64,000 nt of DNA from Limnephilus marmoratus (Eukaryota > Arthropoda > Insecta > Trichoptera > Limnephilidae), in contig OU862907.1 of assembly GCA_917880885.1 (NCBI GenBank), positions 67,823,072 to 67,887,071 of the forward strand. The letters run 5' to 3'. Below are positions 43,901 through 53,180 of this stretch, piece by piece. Position 1 is the stretch's first letter, and every line of letters begins with the position of its first letter. The notes below the pieces were generated by a model. That model worked only from the letters and a program-made list of their open reading frames with translations, searched no databases and was not told where the DNA came from. The position numbers were made by a program, and so were the translations under genes.

Positions 43901-46323
43901 CTCCGTGGGTTATATATATGGAGTTTAAACTATTCAAAAAGCAAATAGACAGTTTATCAGATCAGCTCACTCCCCAAAACGTTGCAACTTTTCTATTAAG
44001 TGCGTCCGGCTCTGATTCTGACAGTACCCCGAATCTAGCTGAAGGATTATTATTATATTTTCTAAATAGTAAAGCATGTTCCAAGCGGGTCGTTTTAATA
44101 TTTGATGGATTTGATGAAATAGATGATTACGTTAAAAATAAAGATAGTTCTAAAGATAAAATCGTGAAACTTTTAACTTTTTTGCAAAGTATACCGACGA
44201 TTCAAGTATTTTTGACGGCTCGAAAATATTTGAAGGAATCATTAGAAACAAATTTAAGTCAATTATCTACATCATTCGTGACGCTCACCGCACAAAAGCA
44301 ACTAGACTTTTTATTTACATTTTGGCGGTCCTTTCTTCCTCTCGAGCTGGGAGAGTACGGAGAGGAAGAGGAGGGACGCCTTAAGGAATATGCCGGAGAG
44401 GTGCTACGGCAAGCAAAGGTAGTACTGGGGCCAGACATGAACCGCTTCATGGGGGTTCCCCTGCAACTGAGGATGCTGGCCGAAATCTTCAGGCCGCAAA
44501 GTCATCTGTTGCGACAGTCTCCGGAACTCTTATTAACACAAATCAACATTGTTAGCGCTCCAAATTTGTACAAACTGTATGTAGATCTGAAATACCAAAT
44601 TTATTTACAAGAAAAAACCTCCAAAGATGACGTCTTATCCGAAGAGGAAATACGTCTGTATCTTTTAGATGTAACGGAAACTCACGGCAAACTTGCTTTC
44701 AGATTATTCTTTCCTCATTTCTACATTCAGAACTTAGACCCTATTAAAGAAGAGTGGTTAAATACGTTAAACAGAGTCGGTTTGGTTCAAACAAAGGGAG
44801 ACGGTGATTGCCAATTTGTCCATCGCACATACGCAGAATATTGCTGTGCACAGATGGTTGTCAACTGGCTCAATCAACGAACCCTCCATTGCAGGTATAA
44901 ACTGTTTAAAGAAATCATTATCCCTCAAATCCTGCTTCATCCGGACAGTAAGATCATCCGGATGTTTTTAAATGTGCTATTACATGAAACAACAATATCA
45001 GAGACAGCTCTAGAATCAAATAGTAAATGCTTTAGACGATTGTGGAATGAAGACAGTTCCATATTCAGGAATAGTGAGCACCAAACTGTTCTTCATATTG
45101 CTGTCTTAGAAAATAATGTTTATATCGCCACACTGCTCCTCAGTAGATTCAGTGCAGAAGAAGCCTTTGTCTCTTTAATACATCAATATGATCTTGAAAA
45201 TAATACTGCAATAAATTACTTAAATAAACCTAAACTACATAATGTCAATAAAAATGAATTAGTATTGGATAAAATGACTACAAATATTTTTCAACGAATC
45301 GAAGTATGTTCTGATGAAAATAAGGCAAATATTTTTTTTGCAATTTTATTTAACCGGAAAGTTTCAAATTTTGAATCTGCGGAAATTTTTTTTATTGAAA
45401 GATTATTTAATCGACTTTCCACTCAAATAGAAGAAAAGGAAGAAACCATTATTAAAAGTAATATTAATTTATTTTATCGGCTTATTAGTAAGTATGTAAG
45501 TTGTAAGTCAAGAATATTTCATAGAGTAAAACAAGTTGAATTAGTAATTAAACCATTTATAGAGGCTGTTTTAAATAATAATGTTAAATATGTTCGAAAA
45601 ATATTATTTGAAACGTTAAAAAATAATGTTGAGCGGTATTGCTTTTTATTAATGAAACATAAAGATCAGTATATGTGCACAGTCCTTCACATTGCTATAG
45701 CGGAGCGCCACCTCGATATAGTTAGATTACTCGGGGAGCAAACTGCTGTTCCCTTCACACTATTAATGGCACAGAGGGATGAGTTTATTAAGACTCCTTT
45801 ACTTACAGCTGCTAAGTGGCGGGGTGAACTGGATATTATTAAGTACTTGGTGGAGCGCGGTGCTGATATTAATATACGCAGTGAGGATGGCGAGTCTGTT
45901 CTGATGTATGCGGCCTTTAGTGGAGAGTTACTAACTGTAAAGTATCTAGTTGAAAGAGGTGGTGATATCCATGCTACAGATTGGAGAGGCTGGACTGTAC
46001 TACATTACGCGGCACGGCGGGGACATCTCCCGGTAGTAGAATACTTCCTGCAGCAGGGGGTGGACCCTGACAGGGTAGACATGGAGGGATGGACCGCACT
46101 AACTAGGGCATCAGATGCTAAGGAGTGGGATATGGTGCGGCTGCTGCTGGAGAGGGGAGTGGATGTTAATGCGGATGGAGGTGAAGCTCTTAGATTTGCT
46201 ATAAGGGGGGTTAAATGGTCTATAGTGGAGACTTTCATAAATAAAGGAGCAGCCATTAAAGAAAGTCAAATAAAAAATAATTTATCCGAATTTAAAATAA
46301 AATATCCGAATTATGAATTTTAA
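40972..46323 (+). CDS. Lipase - NACHT NTPase - ankyrin repeat protein (NLR/STAND-like)
   Basis: One frame of 1,783 codons. Residues about 40-300 are a class-3-type alpha/beta hydrolase: VVVAHRGT, nucleophile elbow G168-H-S170-L-G172-G, VFDSPGA (204-213), and a candidate catalytic His at 286 (THAIGNF). Residues about 300-880 are an AT-rich, Lys/Glu-rich linker of unknown fold. Residues 882-908 are Ser/Asp repeats. The NACHT domain spans about 944-1300: Walker A DEPGMGKTT (958-966, with Asp where Gly is usual), Walker B VVLIFDGFDEIDD (about 1040-1052), FLTARK (sensor Arg1084), GVPLQLRMLAEIF (1161-1173) and FVHRTYAEYCCAQ (1282-1294). One ankyrin-like repeat lies at about 1370-1392, and about six at 1564-1760 (TVLHIAIAERHLDIV, TPLLTAAKWRGELDII, TVLHYAARRGHLPVV). 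By architecture it should be an intracellular sensor in which ligand binding at the repeats drives NTP-dependent assembly and activates the lipase. That is inferred, and substrate and trigger are unknown. I chose ATG 40972 because the frame upstream starts only at TTG. The coding exon is intact in a transposon desert, so it is probably under selection. Confidence 0.85.
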   Translation: MEVDRKLLLVLQHSKEQLVDSLLESSEEYLLDILYTDPHPSHLTLALLAEAVYTEKEPREADQAYGERLPLPEGWRLLTTASNSDFLNKYFGAAFFNAGSQQVVVAHRGTIPTKVGALYTDVKGIFFNKYTSCMNSSVTFVDYVSQVIHNVNSKSETVKRRYNLTITGHSLGGWLAQVTTFTARYVKVSDGALIKNTSDGVHAKAVVFDSPGAKDMLHKLQDRHYPRYGTEFLDRLNRLDITAYVSAPNRINTCGEHLRKVYRVFIDLSQYKVEDLESWSYNEKTHAIGNFVKAFKEDSPDLLEVLDWAKNSKEYKYLFEHRTLNQTNDFHVDSKKKEKIEFFEEIKKRYQVVSFEPQTNFKSNLNAFSDAEVQILDCLVIIQKQTDITILNEFLLKEKLELKSGKLFADFEINHMTRTISCKSKQLLEEVSARVKQLMRWKGSEFSKAVEEQSRTTDLIYRREGQTYLDSIQKSWLNFIDSFGLRDFLLSRTEQTFCIVTQDSSFEMTRLHNIVFSMSDPLNPYTSEGHYTFLAWPRIQSLFNIYGSPVDQNDLMIVDATLSPPTSSELLTFLNKYALVNYSPILKKLIFILSHPIDTINVKTFNANRKIKLTDLTAQSQAIIFKTKMINFNGNVELSFREILGKNYSLSDFNEVISSNCLNSILIKENFVFKIKDTRPTNSDLQSLLIKTNINITSKEHVLKCVDLPNSLVVFSGLNRGDLETGAGWEQLQGKEILLAEGDEEQFFKETCDENQDKTIYLLEVSGDVKAEIRCKQIFDRAFYVSRKFRHRASINLQKFAESKHPDDLLVISCEEHKTLLLEMAKDCKEREAFKENVLIANTQEQEVDIIHKYSHKNIHFMKVDETDEQNESVDILESYECYDSDDSDVSDDSNVSDDSKVSNDSDQRVEKYPSEIEWRFSHGSAKSLLPCMTTKFLKPIDELSLSKTERNLVVITDEPGMGKTTSLARLSRLLEAPWVIYMEFKLFKKQIDSLSDQLTPQNVATFLLSASGSDSDSTPNLAEGLLLYFLNSKACSKRVVLIFDGFDEIDDYVKNKDSSKDKIVKLLTFLQSIPTIQVFLTARKYLKESLETNLSQLSTSFVTLTAQKQLDFLFTFWRSFLPLELGEYGEEEEGRLKEYAGEVLRQAKVVLGPDMNRFMGVPLQLRMLAEIFRPQSHLLRQSPELLLTQINIVSAPNLYKLYVDLKYQIYLQEKTSKDDVLSEEEIRLYLLDVTETHGKLAFRLFFPHFYIQNLDPIKEEWLNTLNRVGLVQTKGDGDCQFVHRTYAEYCCAQMVVNWLNQRTLHCRYKLFKEIIIPQILLHPDSKIIRMFLNVLLHETTISETALESNSKCFRRLWNEDSSIFRNSEHQTVLHIAVLENNVYIATLLLSRFSAEEAFVSLIHQYDLENNTAINYLNKPKLHNVNKNELVLDKMTTNIFQRIEVCSDENKANIFFAILFNRKVSNFESAEIFFIERLFNRLSTQIEEKEETIIKSNINLFYRLISKYVSCKSRIFHRVKQVELVIKPFIEAVLNNNVKYVRKILFETLKNNVERYCFLLMKHKDQYMCTVLHIAIAERHLDIVRLLGEQTAVPFTLLMAQRDEFIKTPLLTAAKWRGELDIIKYLVERGADINIRSEDGESVLMYAAFSGELLTVKYLVERGGDIHATDWRGWTVLHYAARRGHLPVVEYFLQQGVDPDRVDMEGWTALTRASDAKEWDMVRLLLERGVDVNADGGEALRFAIRGVKWSIVETFINKGAAIKESQIKNNLSEFKIKYPNYEF
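43615..43695 (+). other. Ser/Asp-repeat linker in the NACHT protein
   Basis: Codons 882-908 spell imperfect D-S-x-V-S-D units built from 'gacagtgatgtcagtgacga'-like DNA. The low-complexity acidic stretch separates the lipase-linker part from the NACHT. It could be a flexible hinge or casein-kinase target, and length variation between individuals would be expected. Confidence 0.7.
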
Positions 46324-46341
46324 AAAGAATAATAATCAGCT

Positions 46342-46418
46342 TAACCCCTCAAGTCTAGAAACCATAATATCATGTTAATTAACCCCTCAAGCCTAGACAC
46401 TGTAATATCATGTTAATT
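46342..46418 (+). repeat. 38-bp tandem duplication in the 3' flank of the NACHT gene
   Basis: 'aacccctcaagtctagaaac' with 'cataatatcatgttaatt' is repeated once with three changes, starting 19 bp after the stop codon. If transcribed it lies in the 3' UTR. No AATAAA is seen within the next 150 bp. Confidence 0.85.
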
Positions 46419-46439
46419 AGAAAATCAATCAAATTTTTT

Positions 46440-47240
46440 ATTTTTTTGCACGAGAGTCCCAACTGCTCCCGTATGGAGGCGAAGAGAATATGGCATCCCA
46501 AAGTTTTTTCCGTAATTTTTTTTTTGTAAATTCTGCACTGGAGTCCCAACTGCTCCCTATCAGGGTAAGTTGTGAAGCTGAAGGTAGTGGGGAGGGGAAG
46601 GAGATGGAAAAGAGGAAGGTTGGGAAATACCTGGCTATTCAGATCTAGTCACTAAACACAGATAAAGTCATTTCAATTCTGAATGGTGGTCTTACACCAG
46701 GGCGATACTGAAAGTATCTTCCGCAAATAGATCTCATATTATGTTAAATGATTAAATTAAATTTATCTGTGATTTGAACCCGCGACCTCCGGGTTGATAG
46801 TCGAGAAGTTGAAAAGCAAACGTTGGGGAAGTACCTGACAATTCAGCTCTAGTCACCAAACATGGCTAAAATCACTTCAAGCGACGTTTCAATTCTGAAT
46901 GGTGGTTTCACACCAGGGCGATACTGAGAGTATCTTCCTCAAATAGACCTTGTATTATTAAAAATGATTAAATTGTGAAAACACAAATCAATCTAATAGA
47001 ATGTATCTGCTGACGCCGCGATATGAACCCGCGACCTCCGGATTACTAGTCGAAAGCCTCGACCACGGAGGCCGTCTTAAGTTGAAAAGTCACAATTGGG
47101 GAAGTACCTGGCTATTCAGTTCTGGTCACTAAACACGGCTAAAGCCGTTTCAAGTAATGTTTCTATTTTGAACGGTGGTCTTCACCAGGGTGATACTGAA
47201 AGTATTCTTTGTATATTATTTTTAATTAATTAATTGTGAA
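46440..47240 (-). mobile_element. SINE pieces in tandem, three to four copies
   Basis: Partial copies start at about 46450, 46548, 46807 and 47085. Each shows the body blocks ('ttctgaatggtggtcttaca', 'agggcgatactgaaagtatc'), and two show a reversed tRNA-like head ('tgatttgaacccgcgacctc' at 46766 and 'atatgaacccgcgacctccg' at 47022). All are in the same orientation, which suggests tandem duplication or repeated insertion just downstream of the NACHT gene. Confidence 0.75.
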
Positions 47241-48180
47241 TTGAATAAATTGTTAAACAAGGAGAAAACTTAGTGTTGTCTCTTTCTAATATAATATTAA
47301 TATAAGGACTTGTCACTTGGTGACAGATATGGTACAACGTGTCTCTGGTGACAGATATGGTACAAACTGTCTGATATTGATGTTTGGTGCTTTGTCATTG
47401 GGGATTGATGTCACTTTGGGTTCTGTAGCCTGAAATGGAATGAAATTTTTCATAAAAATATGTTATCTTTACAGTCGGGGGCGTCGCTACAATAGATATT
47501 GTGTACAGTGACTAGGTACTTGTTGACTAGATCTGAATAGCCGGGTACTACCATAAAGTATCCTGTCTGGAGTGTAGTGGAGTGGAGCAAACTGGCGACA
47601 TCAGTTTTGTTTGCTCTGGGAATAGATCTCCCTTCTAGGCATTATCCCCTCAGTGCTTTAAACTTAAACCAAATCTGTCTAAACTCCCAACAGGACTGGC
47701 TTCAATTAAACTAACTATTTATTTAAAGCACTGAATAGACAACACACACTAGAAATGCCTTCCATGTAGATTTGAATGTCGCCCTGACTTAATACCTTTT
47801 GGTTCTAGCCCATTTAGCACGCGCTCTGTCTCCCTTACACTTGCCTGACATTGTGTATATTGTCATCCCATTTGAATTTCATCATTTTGATGTTCCACTG
47901 TTCCATATTTGAAATAAGGCGGGAATGTTTTTAGAATATGGTTTTTGAGCAATTGTCAATTTAGGAATTTCATTTGACAATCTCATTTCACTGAAATAAA
48001 CATTAATATTTTATTAAACACATTACAGCTGTTAACCTAAACTAAGAACATTTCTCTTTTTACGCGCCGTCAGAATTATATTGCATAGAACGTTTATTCA
48101 TTCTTTTTAACTTTAAAACGAAAGAAAATACATTTCCCGGTCATGAATAATTTGACAATATTTGACAATCTCCTACTACC
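47241..48180. other. No recognised gene
   Basis: A direct repeat 'ggtgacagatatggtacaa' occurs at 47319 and 47350. A SINE body fragment ('gactagatctgaatagccgg') lies at 47525-47545. Otherwise nothing identified. Confidence 0.3.
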
Positions 48181-48184
48181 ATCA

Positions 48185-48310
48185 TTGTAAGCGGAAAATG
48201 TTTTGCTTGTGTCGTGATGGAGGACTTAGCCAGTCGAGGGATTGAACTTATGATGCCTGGTCGGAAACCAGACGCGATGCCAACTCAGCCACTAATCGGT
48301 CTATCCATAT
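48185..48310 (-). mobile_element. Second SINE family, tRNA-like, reverse
   Basis: The - strand reads 'gtggctgagttggcatcgcg' (A-box-like), 'gtctggtttccgaccaggca' (anticodon-arm-like hairpin CTGG...CCAG) and 'agttcaatccctcg' (B-box-like). It then runs into 'ctggctaagtcctccatcac', the phrase at 93-112. It is a pseudo-tRNA rather than a tRNA gene, since acceptor stem pairing is poor. Confidence 0.6.
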
Positions 48311-48859
48311 TATTTTGTGTTTTAGAGAATTAATGTGCAACTTCAACTAGCTCATACCGGCATAAATCACGGGATATTATAATTCCAATTTTGTAAAGCA
48401 CAAATTAAAATAATTATCTGTTAAAATATATTACAGTTAAATACCTACCTACTTTATCACTGAATTCCTCACATAATGAGCTCCAATTTTGAAAATGACA
48501 CTTAAATTCAAAGTAAATCGTGATGTAGAGTTCATTAAACAAGAGTTACAGACAGACCCACAACCGGAATTAGTATGTTTGCTGATATAAGTTTAACTAA
48601 CATAGTGCCCACTGACCATACAGAATTTTGAATTGATTCATTCACTTCATCTAGTGCAGTATTATCAAGTACATAATATCCCCTCCCCCCCCCCGAATGG
48701 ATCGCCGTTAAGTGTTGACAATAAGTAAACAAATGTTCATCTTTATTTTGCAAATTTAAAAGATTTAGAAAGTGAGAACATTCTCCTCTTCCCAAGGTTT
48801 GTTTGTACAGCAACATTTTTACAACAAACACAGATATTACACTTTCATTTATATTATTA
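48311..48859. other. No recognised gene
   Basis: The 98-codon - strand frame at 48535-48831 has no known domain. A C run lies at about 48685-48695. Confidence 0.25.
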
Positions 48860-49215
48860 CTAGCTGGTATCCGGCATGCGTTGCTATGCCATTAAATAAA
48901 GAATTTTATTGACTGAAGAACTTGACTGAATTTTTATTGACTGAAGACTTGACTTCTCCTGCGTGTCCTTTCCCATTCGTCCCGTTTCCCTTCCTCTCCT
49001 GCGTCCTCTTCCCCCGTTCCGCGAACCCCCTGCTGAGTTTCCCCTGCCCCTCTCTGGTTCCCCCCCCCCCCCTCCACCCAAGTTCCCCTCTTCCCTCCCG
49101 CATTTCATACATTCAGTCCAGGTACATTCAGTTTTCAACAGCTCGCGTGCCACCTTTTGCAATTTTTTTATACAAATTTTATAATGCCAGAGCTCACCAG
49201 CAGTTTTATACAAAA
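48860..49215 (-). mobile_element. GA-rich Helitron, reverse, 5'-truncated
   Basis: On the - strand the end is GCATGCCGGATACCAGCTAG|T. The purine-rich block (48955-49105, seen as C/T here) and the 'agctcgcgtgccaccttttg' and 'gccagagctcaccagcag' parts match the family. The 5' TCTATAATAT end is absent. Frames of 60-109 codons on both strands are composition artefacts. Confidence 0.7.
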
Positions 49216-49614
49216 TTGTCCTGACAATAACAAAAACAAAAAAAAATTCTCCAATTTAGTGCAGTCATTCGGAAGTTATGCGCGAACATACATTTCGGCG
49301 ATTCATTTTAATTTACATAGAAAATTCATGCACCAATAACAAAAATATAAAAAAATACAAAAAATTATACTTCTTTTTGTACAAGACTAGGAAAATTTTT
49401 TTTTGCCTTCAGGCATTTTTTTTTATTTTATATTAAACCTTGCGCGGACCCCCTGACGTTGTTCAGGGACCCCCAACTCAATTTTATTTTTCCACGGACC
49501 CCCTGCATGATCCTGAGGACCCCTGGGGGCAGTGGCGGATACAGAGGGGTGACGCGGGGGGCGCGCCCCCCCCTTGGCCCCTCCCTAAATATAAGATAAT
49601 ATTTTTTCAATCAT

Positions 49615-49965
49615 TCGCTCTACATGTCTAAAACATCTAAGCGTCCCTTTCTTAATCTTATCTATTACGCTTGCATCAGACTTGCATTCTTTTCATATTT
49701 TTCTCACACTGTCGTACTTGGCTTTACCACACATACGCTGCAGGGATCTCAATTCTATAGCATTTAGTTCTTCCTCTGCCAGTTTCATACTTCACTGCCA
49801 TACATCAGGGACGGTACCAGCCCTCCATTGTGGACTGCTAGCTTCGCTTCTTTCGACATTTTTTTGTAAGCGCCAACAGCGTTCTGTCCTCCATAAATGC
49901 GGAGTTACCTGCATTTACCCTTCTTTCAATATCTCTATCAACCTTCGCATCTCTCGTAAACATAC
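49615..49965 (-). pseudogene. RTE-type LINE RT C-terminus, fragment
   Basis: The - strand contains VDRDIERRVNAGNSAFMEDR, followed by pieces like KKCRKK, YETG and CEKNMKRM. This matches the 'IERRVNAGN' to 'VERNMLRWFGHVERM' tail of insect RTE-type elements. Stops are frequent. Confidence 0.7.
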
Positions 49966-49989
49966 TTAGAAAGGAAATAATGGAAGGAA

Positions 49990-50300
49990 AAAGGTATGAT
50001 AGGTGGTTAGGACTCTCTGGGTTAGTGTGTCCAGGAGAGATGGATGGATGAAACTTTCCCTCCCACTGCGAAGCGAGCCAATGGGTCGAGAGATTCCTGC
50101 TGGAGAGGTTAAATGGTCTCCCTCAACCAGTCCTTTCCAGCTCGCCACGCAGTACGTGGACAAATGCCTCCGCCGCTACCTTGAAAAACCACATCCCATG
50201 AACTCAGACATCCCTGCTAAGTCACCAAACTTAGCGATCCACTTAGGATGACTTACAGCAGAGGTGTTGTTATCCAATAAATAATTCCCGTGGCAGCGGT
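49990..50300 (+). mobile_element. LINE 3'-end piece
   Basis: Contains 'cccatgaactcagacatccc', 'aagtcaccaaacttagcgat' and 'cagaggtgttgttatccaat', shared with 35940-36050. Part of the 82-codon frame here belongs to the old LINE C-terminus. An RTE-type UTR phrase (ttcacattcacacatcg) follows at 50336. Confidence 0.5.
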
Positions 50301-50819
50301 ACCCACACTCGCCTCCTAAATTGAAAATTTTGCTTCATTCACATTCACACATCGTTTCATGTAAAGGTACCCTTAACATGGCCCGACTGAAGTATTTGAT
50401 TCACTTGATCGTGGAATGCAGCTCTACTGCTCCCTGTGGCCAGCCAAGTTTTAAATGTGCGATCCGTCAATCTTTTATTTATTTATTGAAGTGGAAACTT
50501 CTTTAGCACCGTTGTGATTTCACAAACACATACATCTATATGTTTTAGCTTACGAGAGAATGAGATAGTACCTATATTTGGTCTCCTCTTTGTGCGGTGC
50601 TTCGTATTCTACACACTGTTGGCTACTTTTCAGTTTTCTTAGGTATATCTTTAGCGCCCCCCCCCCCCCCCTTGAGTTTTTTTCTGTATCCGCCACTGCC
50701 TGGGGGTCCGTAAGAACCACTTTGGGAACCACTGATGTAGTACACAGGTGTTGGCTTTAGGGAATTTATCTTTTTATCAAAGGTTTAATTTAAACATATT
50801 TTAGTAAGATGTGGATAAT

Positions 50820-51795
50820 GTAAATATAGTCCGGCTGACGACAGCATACATACACACATACACACATACACACACCCTGTCGCATTAAATGAATTAGTGT
50901 TGTGTTGTCATTAGGCTAGGGGTTTTACATATAAGCCGTTATCCGCAGGGTGTCCGCATTTTGTTTATTGACCAAGACTAGAAGTATACCGGAGATTTGT
51001 ATGAAGGTGATTCCTATAAAAACAATAATTGCATAATTTGTAGAACGCCGTTTTTTATGAAAAATCACCTCAAAGGCGCTGATAATATCTGACTTACGAA
51101 GAACGTAATCCTCAGTTTTCTTACTTACGCAGTGACATTTTATTCCCACGGATTTGACCGGCTTCAATGTTTCCTGCCAATTAATTACTTTAGTGACAGT
51201 TCAATCAATGTATTGTATATACCTACTATACAATAATCTGAATGTTTAGTCACCCTATTATATACGTACAGTGTGCGTGGTGCGTGTACTCTGATAGCGA
51301 GAGGATGAGATAGTATAATCGTTCTCCTCTTTGTGCGGTGCTTCGTAGCCTCCCTACTCTTGTCTACTTTAGTTTTCTGAAGGTTTCACTTCTACCGCCT
51401 GTGAATTGTTTGAACACTCTGTTTTATTTTAAATTGTTGCTCTAAAAGCTATTTCATTAAACTAATATGTTTTAATAGAAATTAAAACAAGTTTCCATGT
51501 TTCCTTCATCATATATATGTTTTCCTAATTCTAGTGATAGCAGTTTAATAACAATGAATAGTTTGACGGTAGTGTCGCGAATGTTAAAATATACTCCGTC
51601 CCAGAAGGACGGCAAACCAAGTTTCTTCCCGACCCCTTCAGGTTAAGAAGTAGATATTTGTAAGATTGCATACAGTGTAAATAAGTTTATAAACAAATCC
51701 TTGTTTAAAACAATAACGCTGGTTATATGGACGCATAGATCAAACAATCGGATACAGAATTGAAACACAAACAGAGGTAATAACCCCCTCAGTAT
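50820..51795. other. No recognised gene; part of an inverted pair
   Basis: A segment at 51030-51080 (gaacgccgttttttatgaaa) recurs inverted at 53325-53355. A (acacat)n stretch lies at 50846-50876. Nothing coding. Confidence 0.3.
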
Positions 51796-51995
51796 TCGGC
51801 ACTCGGCACTTGGCACTCGGCACTCGGCACTCGGCACTCGGCACTCGGCACTCGGCACTCGGCACTCGGCACTCGGCACTCGGCACTCGGCACTCGGCAC
51901 TCGGCATTCGGCACTCGGCACTCGGCACTCGGCACTCGGCACTCGGCACTCGGCACTCGGCACTCGGCACTCGGCACTCGGCACTCGGCACTCGG
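51796..51995 (+). repeat. 7-bp satellite (tcggcac)n, about 28 copies
   Basis: Period 7, with two variant units (ttggcac near 51809 and an attcggc unit near 51904). Because 7 is not a multiple of 3 and the unit makes no stop in any phase, every frame is open on both strands (repeats such as AECRVPS on - and ALGTRHS on +). The 86-113 codon frames here are artefacts of the array. Confidence 0.97.
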
Positions 51996-52563
51996 ACCAT
52001 CCAACCCTTGTTTATCTGCTCGGTAATATCTCATTTTGTTTATATGAACATTGTCCCAAAACAATTATTTAGAATTATTTATGAATAGTAAAGATATTGA
52101 TGTGTTATTTGAGCAAGCTTTGCACAAGGAATGATCTAGTGAGTCATTCATACATTTGAACACAGCCCAATTTATCAAACACAATACATGAAGCACAGAC
52201 ATAAAGTGTTGAAACAACTGCTAACATATTAAGAAATTAAAACGTATTATATTAAGTGTTTAATTGAATCTTTATTCAGGTTATTTTTCTGTTTCTATGG
52301 AGTTATATTATGTATGTGCCTGTTATTACTATTGAGACATGAAAACACACTTCTTATGTTTCCTAGATTTTATTAATTTATTGTCTATTGATGTATTTTA
52401 TAGTTAGTGATTTATTTTGTTTGTTCTTATGTTTTCTATTTGTTCATTGTTCAATACATGAATGTAGTAGGTACCTATCCTACATCTGATAATAATATGT
52501 ATTATTGAGACATAAGTACTGTTATTTGTATTTAATAATGTTCCCTTTTGTTTAATTCTATGT
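51996..52563. other. No recognised gene
   Basis: AT-rich, without clear repeats or frames. Confidence 0.25.
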
Positions 52564-52625
52564 ACAGTATAGTCTCTGTAATCCGAACCTACTGTAATCC
52601 GAACCACCATGCCCGGTATATCAGT
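52564..52625 (+). mobile_element. pogo/Tigger-like terminus
   Basis: 'acagtatagtctctgtaatc' followed by 'cgaacctactgtaatccgaa' resembles pogo/Tigger ends (CAGT...CTCTGTAATCCGAAC with a second ATCCGAAC). The other end is not found. Confidence 0.45.
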
Positions 52626-52984
52626 AGCTGCATATCCTCGCTAAGTGTGGGATTCCTCGCTCAAATTTAAGCAGGCTAATCCTTGATAAACCGCAAACTA
52701 GTTACTTTTTTAAACACCGAGGTGTTAGCAGTGACACATGTTAAATTTGAGCGTTACGTAAATTGTAAAAATCTTTTTAATTACATCTTTCCTATTTCGT
52801 ATTGTAAGGTTTATAATTTTTAACTTGGCTTGACTTGATTTAAATAAAATTGTTATTGTAGTAACTTCTGTGGTAGTTTTTTGTGTCCCAAAATGAGATC
52901 AATTAACATATTTGGATTGCTAAAAGAGCCAAAGAATTGTTGAGTTATATTCTAAACATCTCCAAGGATTTATAAAGTTTATAT

Positions 52985-53180
52985 AAAATATAAATATTGT
53001 TAGTGTCTCTAACTAGAAGCCTCCTAGAATATAATTCTCCAATATCTGTCTCCTTATGGAAACCATAATTAATGTTGAAAGAGTTCAAAGCTAATTTATA
53101 AAAAAAGTGTTGATTTCAAATTTATAATTCTGTTGAATTAATCAAAATTTTATTTGGTTTTGCTCCAATGAGATTGTTTT
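52985..53180 (+). pseudogene. Jockey-type LINE fragment
   Basis: Reads SLTRSLLEYNSPI and SLWKP at 53008-53070, then LKEFKANL. This is the 'LVRS.LEY.SPIWSP' segment of the LINEs at 11090-11150 and 33080-33120. No further domain. Confidence 0.55.

Larger units (their letters stand above)
49530..50698. mobile_element. Inner hAT element with exact 8-bp duplication
   Basis: The ends are CAGTGGCGGATACAG and the inverse CTGTATCCGCCACTG, flanked by CCTGGGGG at 49522-49529 and 50699-50706. The interior is a graveyard: an RTE fragment (-), a LINE 3' piece (49990-50300), and C-runs near both ends. No transposase. Confidence 0.85.
49430..50735. mobile_element. Outer hAT-like element, right end at about 50733
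   Basis: Sequence on both sides of the inner element (49440-49529 and 50699-50733) consists of 'cggaccccctg'-type and 'gggggtccgtaagaaccact' phrases ending 'ttgggaaccactg', a common hAT terminus. The left end is not located. Confidence 0.5.

Noticed and set aside
40972..46323. Bacterial or endosymbiont contamination as source of the NACHT gene
   Set aside because: The flanks are continuous insect-type transposons, there is no Shine-Dalgarno site or neighbouring bacterial gene, and an acceptor precedes the ATG. Ancient transfer into the host remains possible but cannot be judged here.
48185..48310. tRNA gene on the - strand
   Set aside because: Box-like motifs and one hairpin are there, but the acceptor stem does not pair and the sequence recurs elsewhere as a repeat.
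51643..52088. Frames of 86-113 codons on both strands with AECRVPS or ALGTRHS repeats
   Set aside because: They come from the 7-bp satellite, which lacks stops in every phase. There is no start context or flanking coding sequence.
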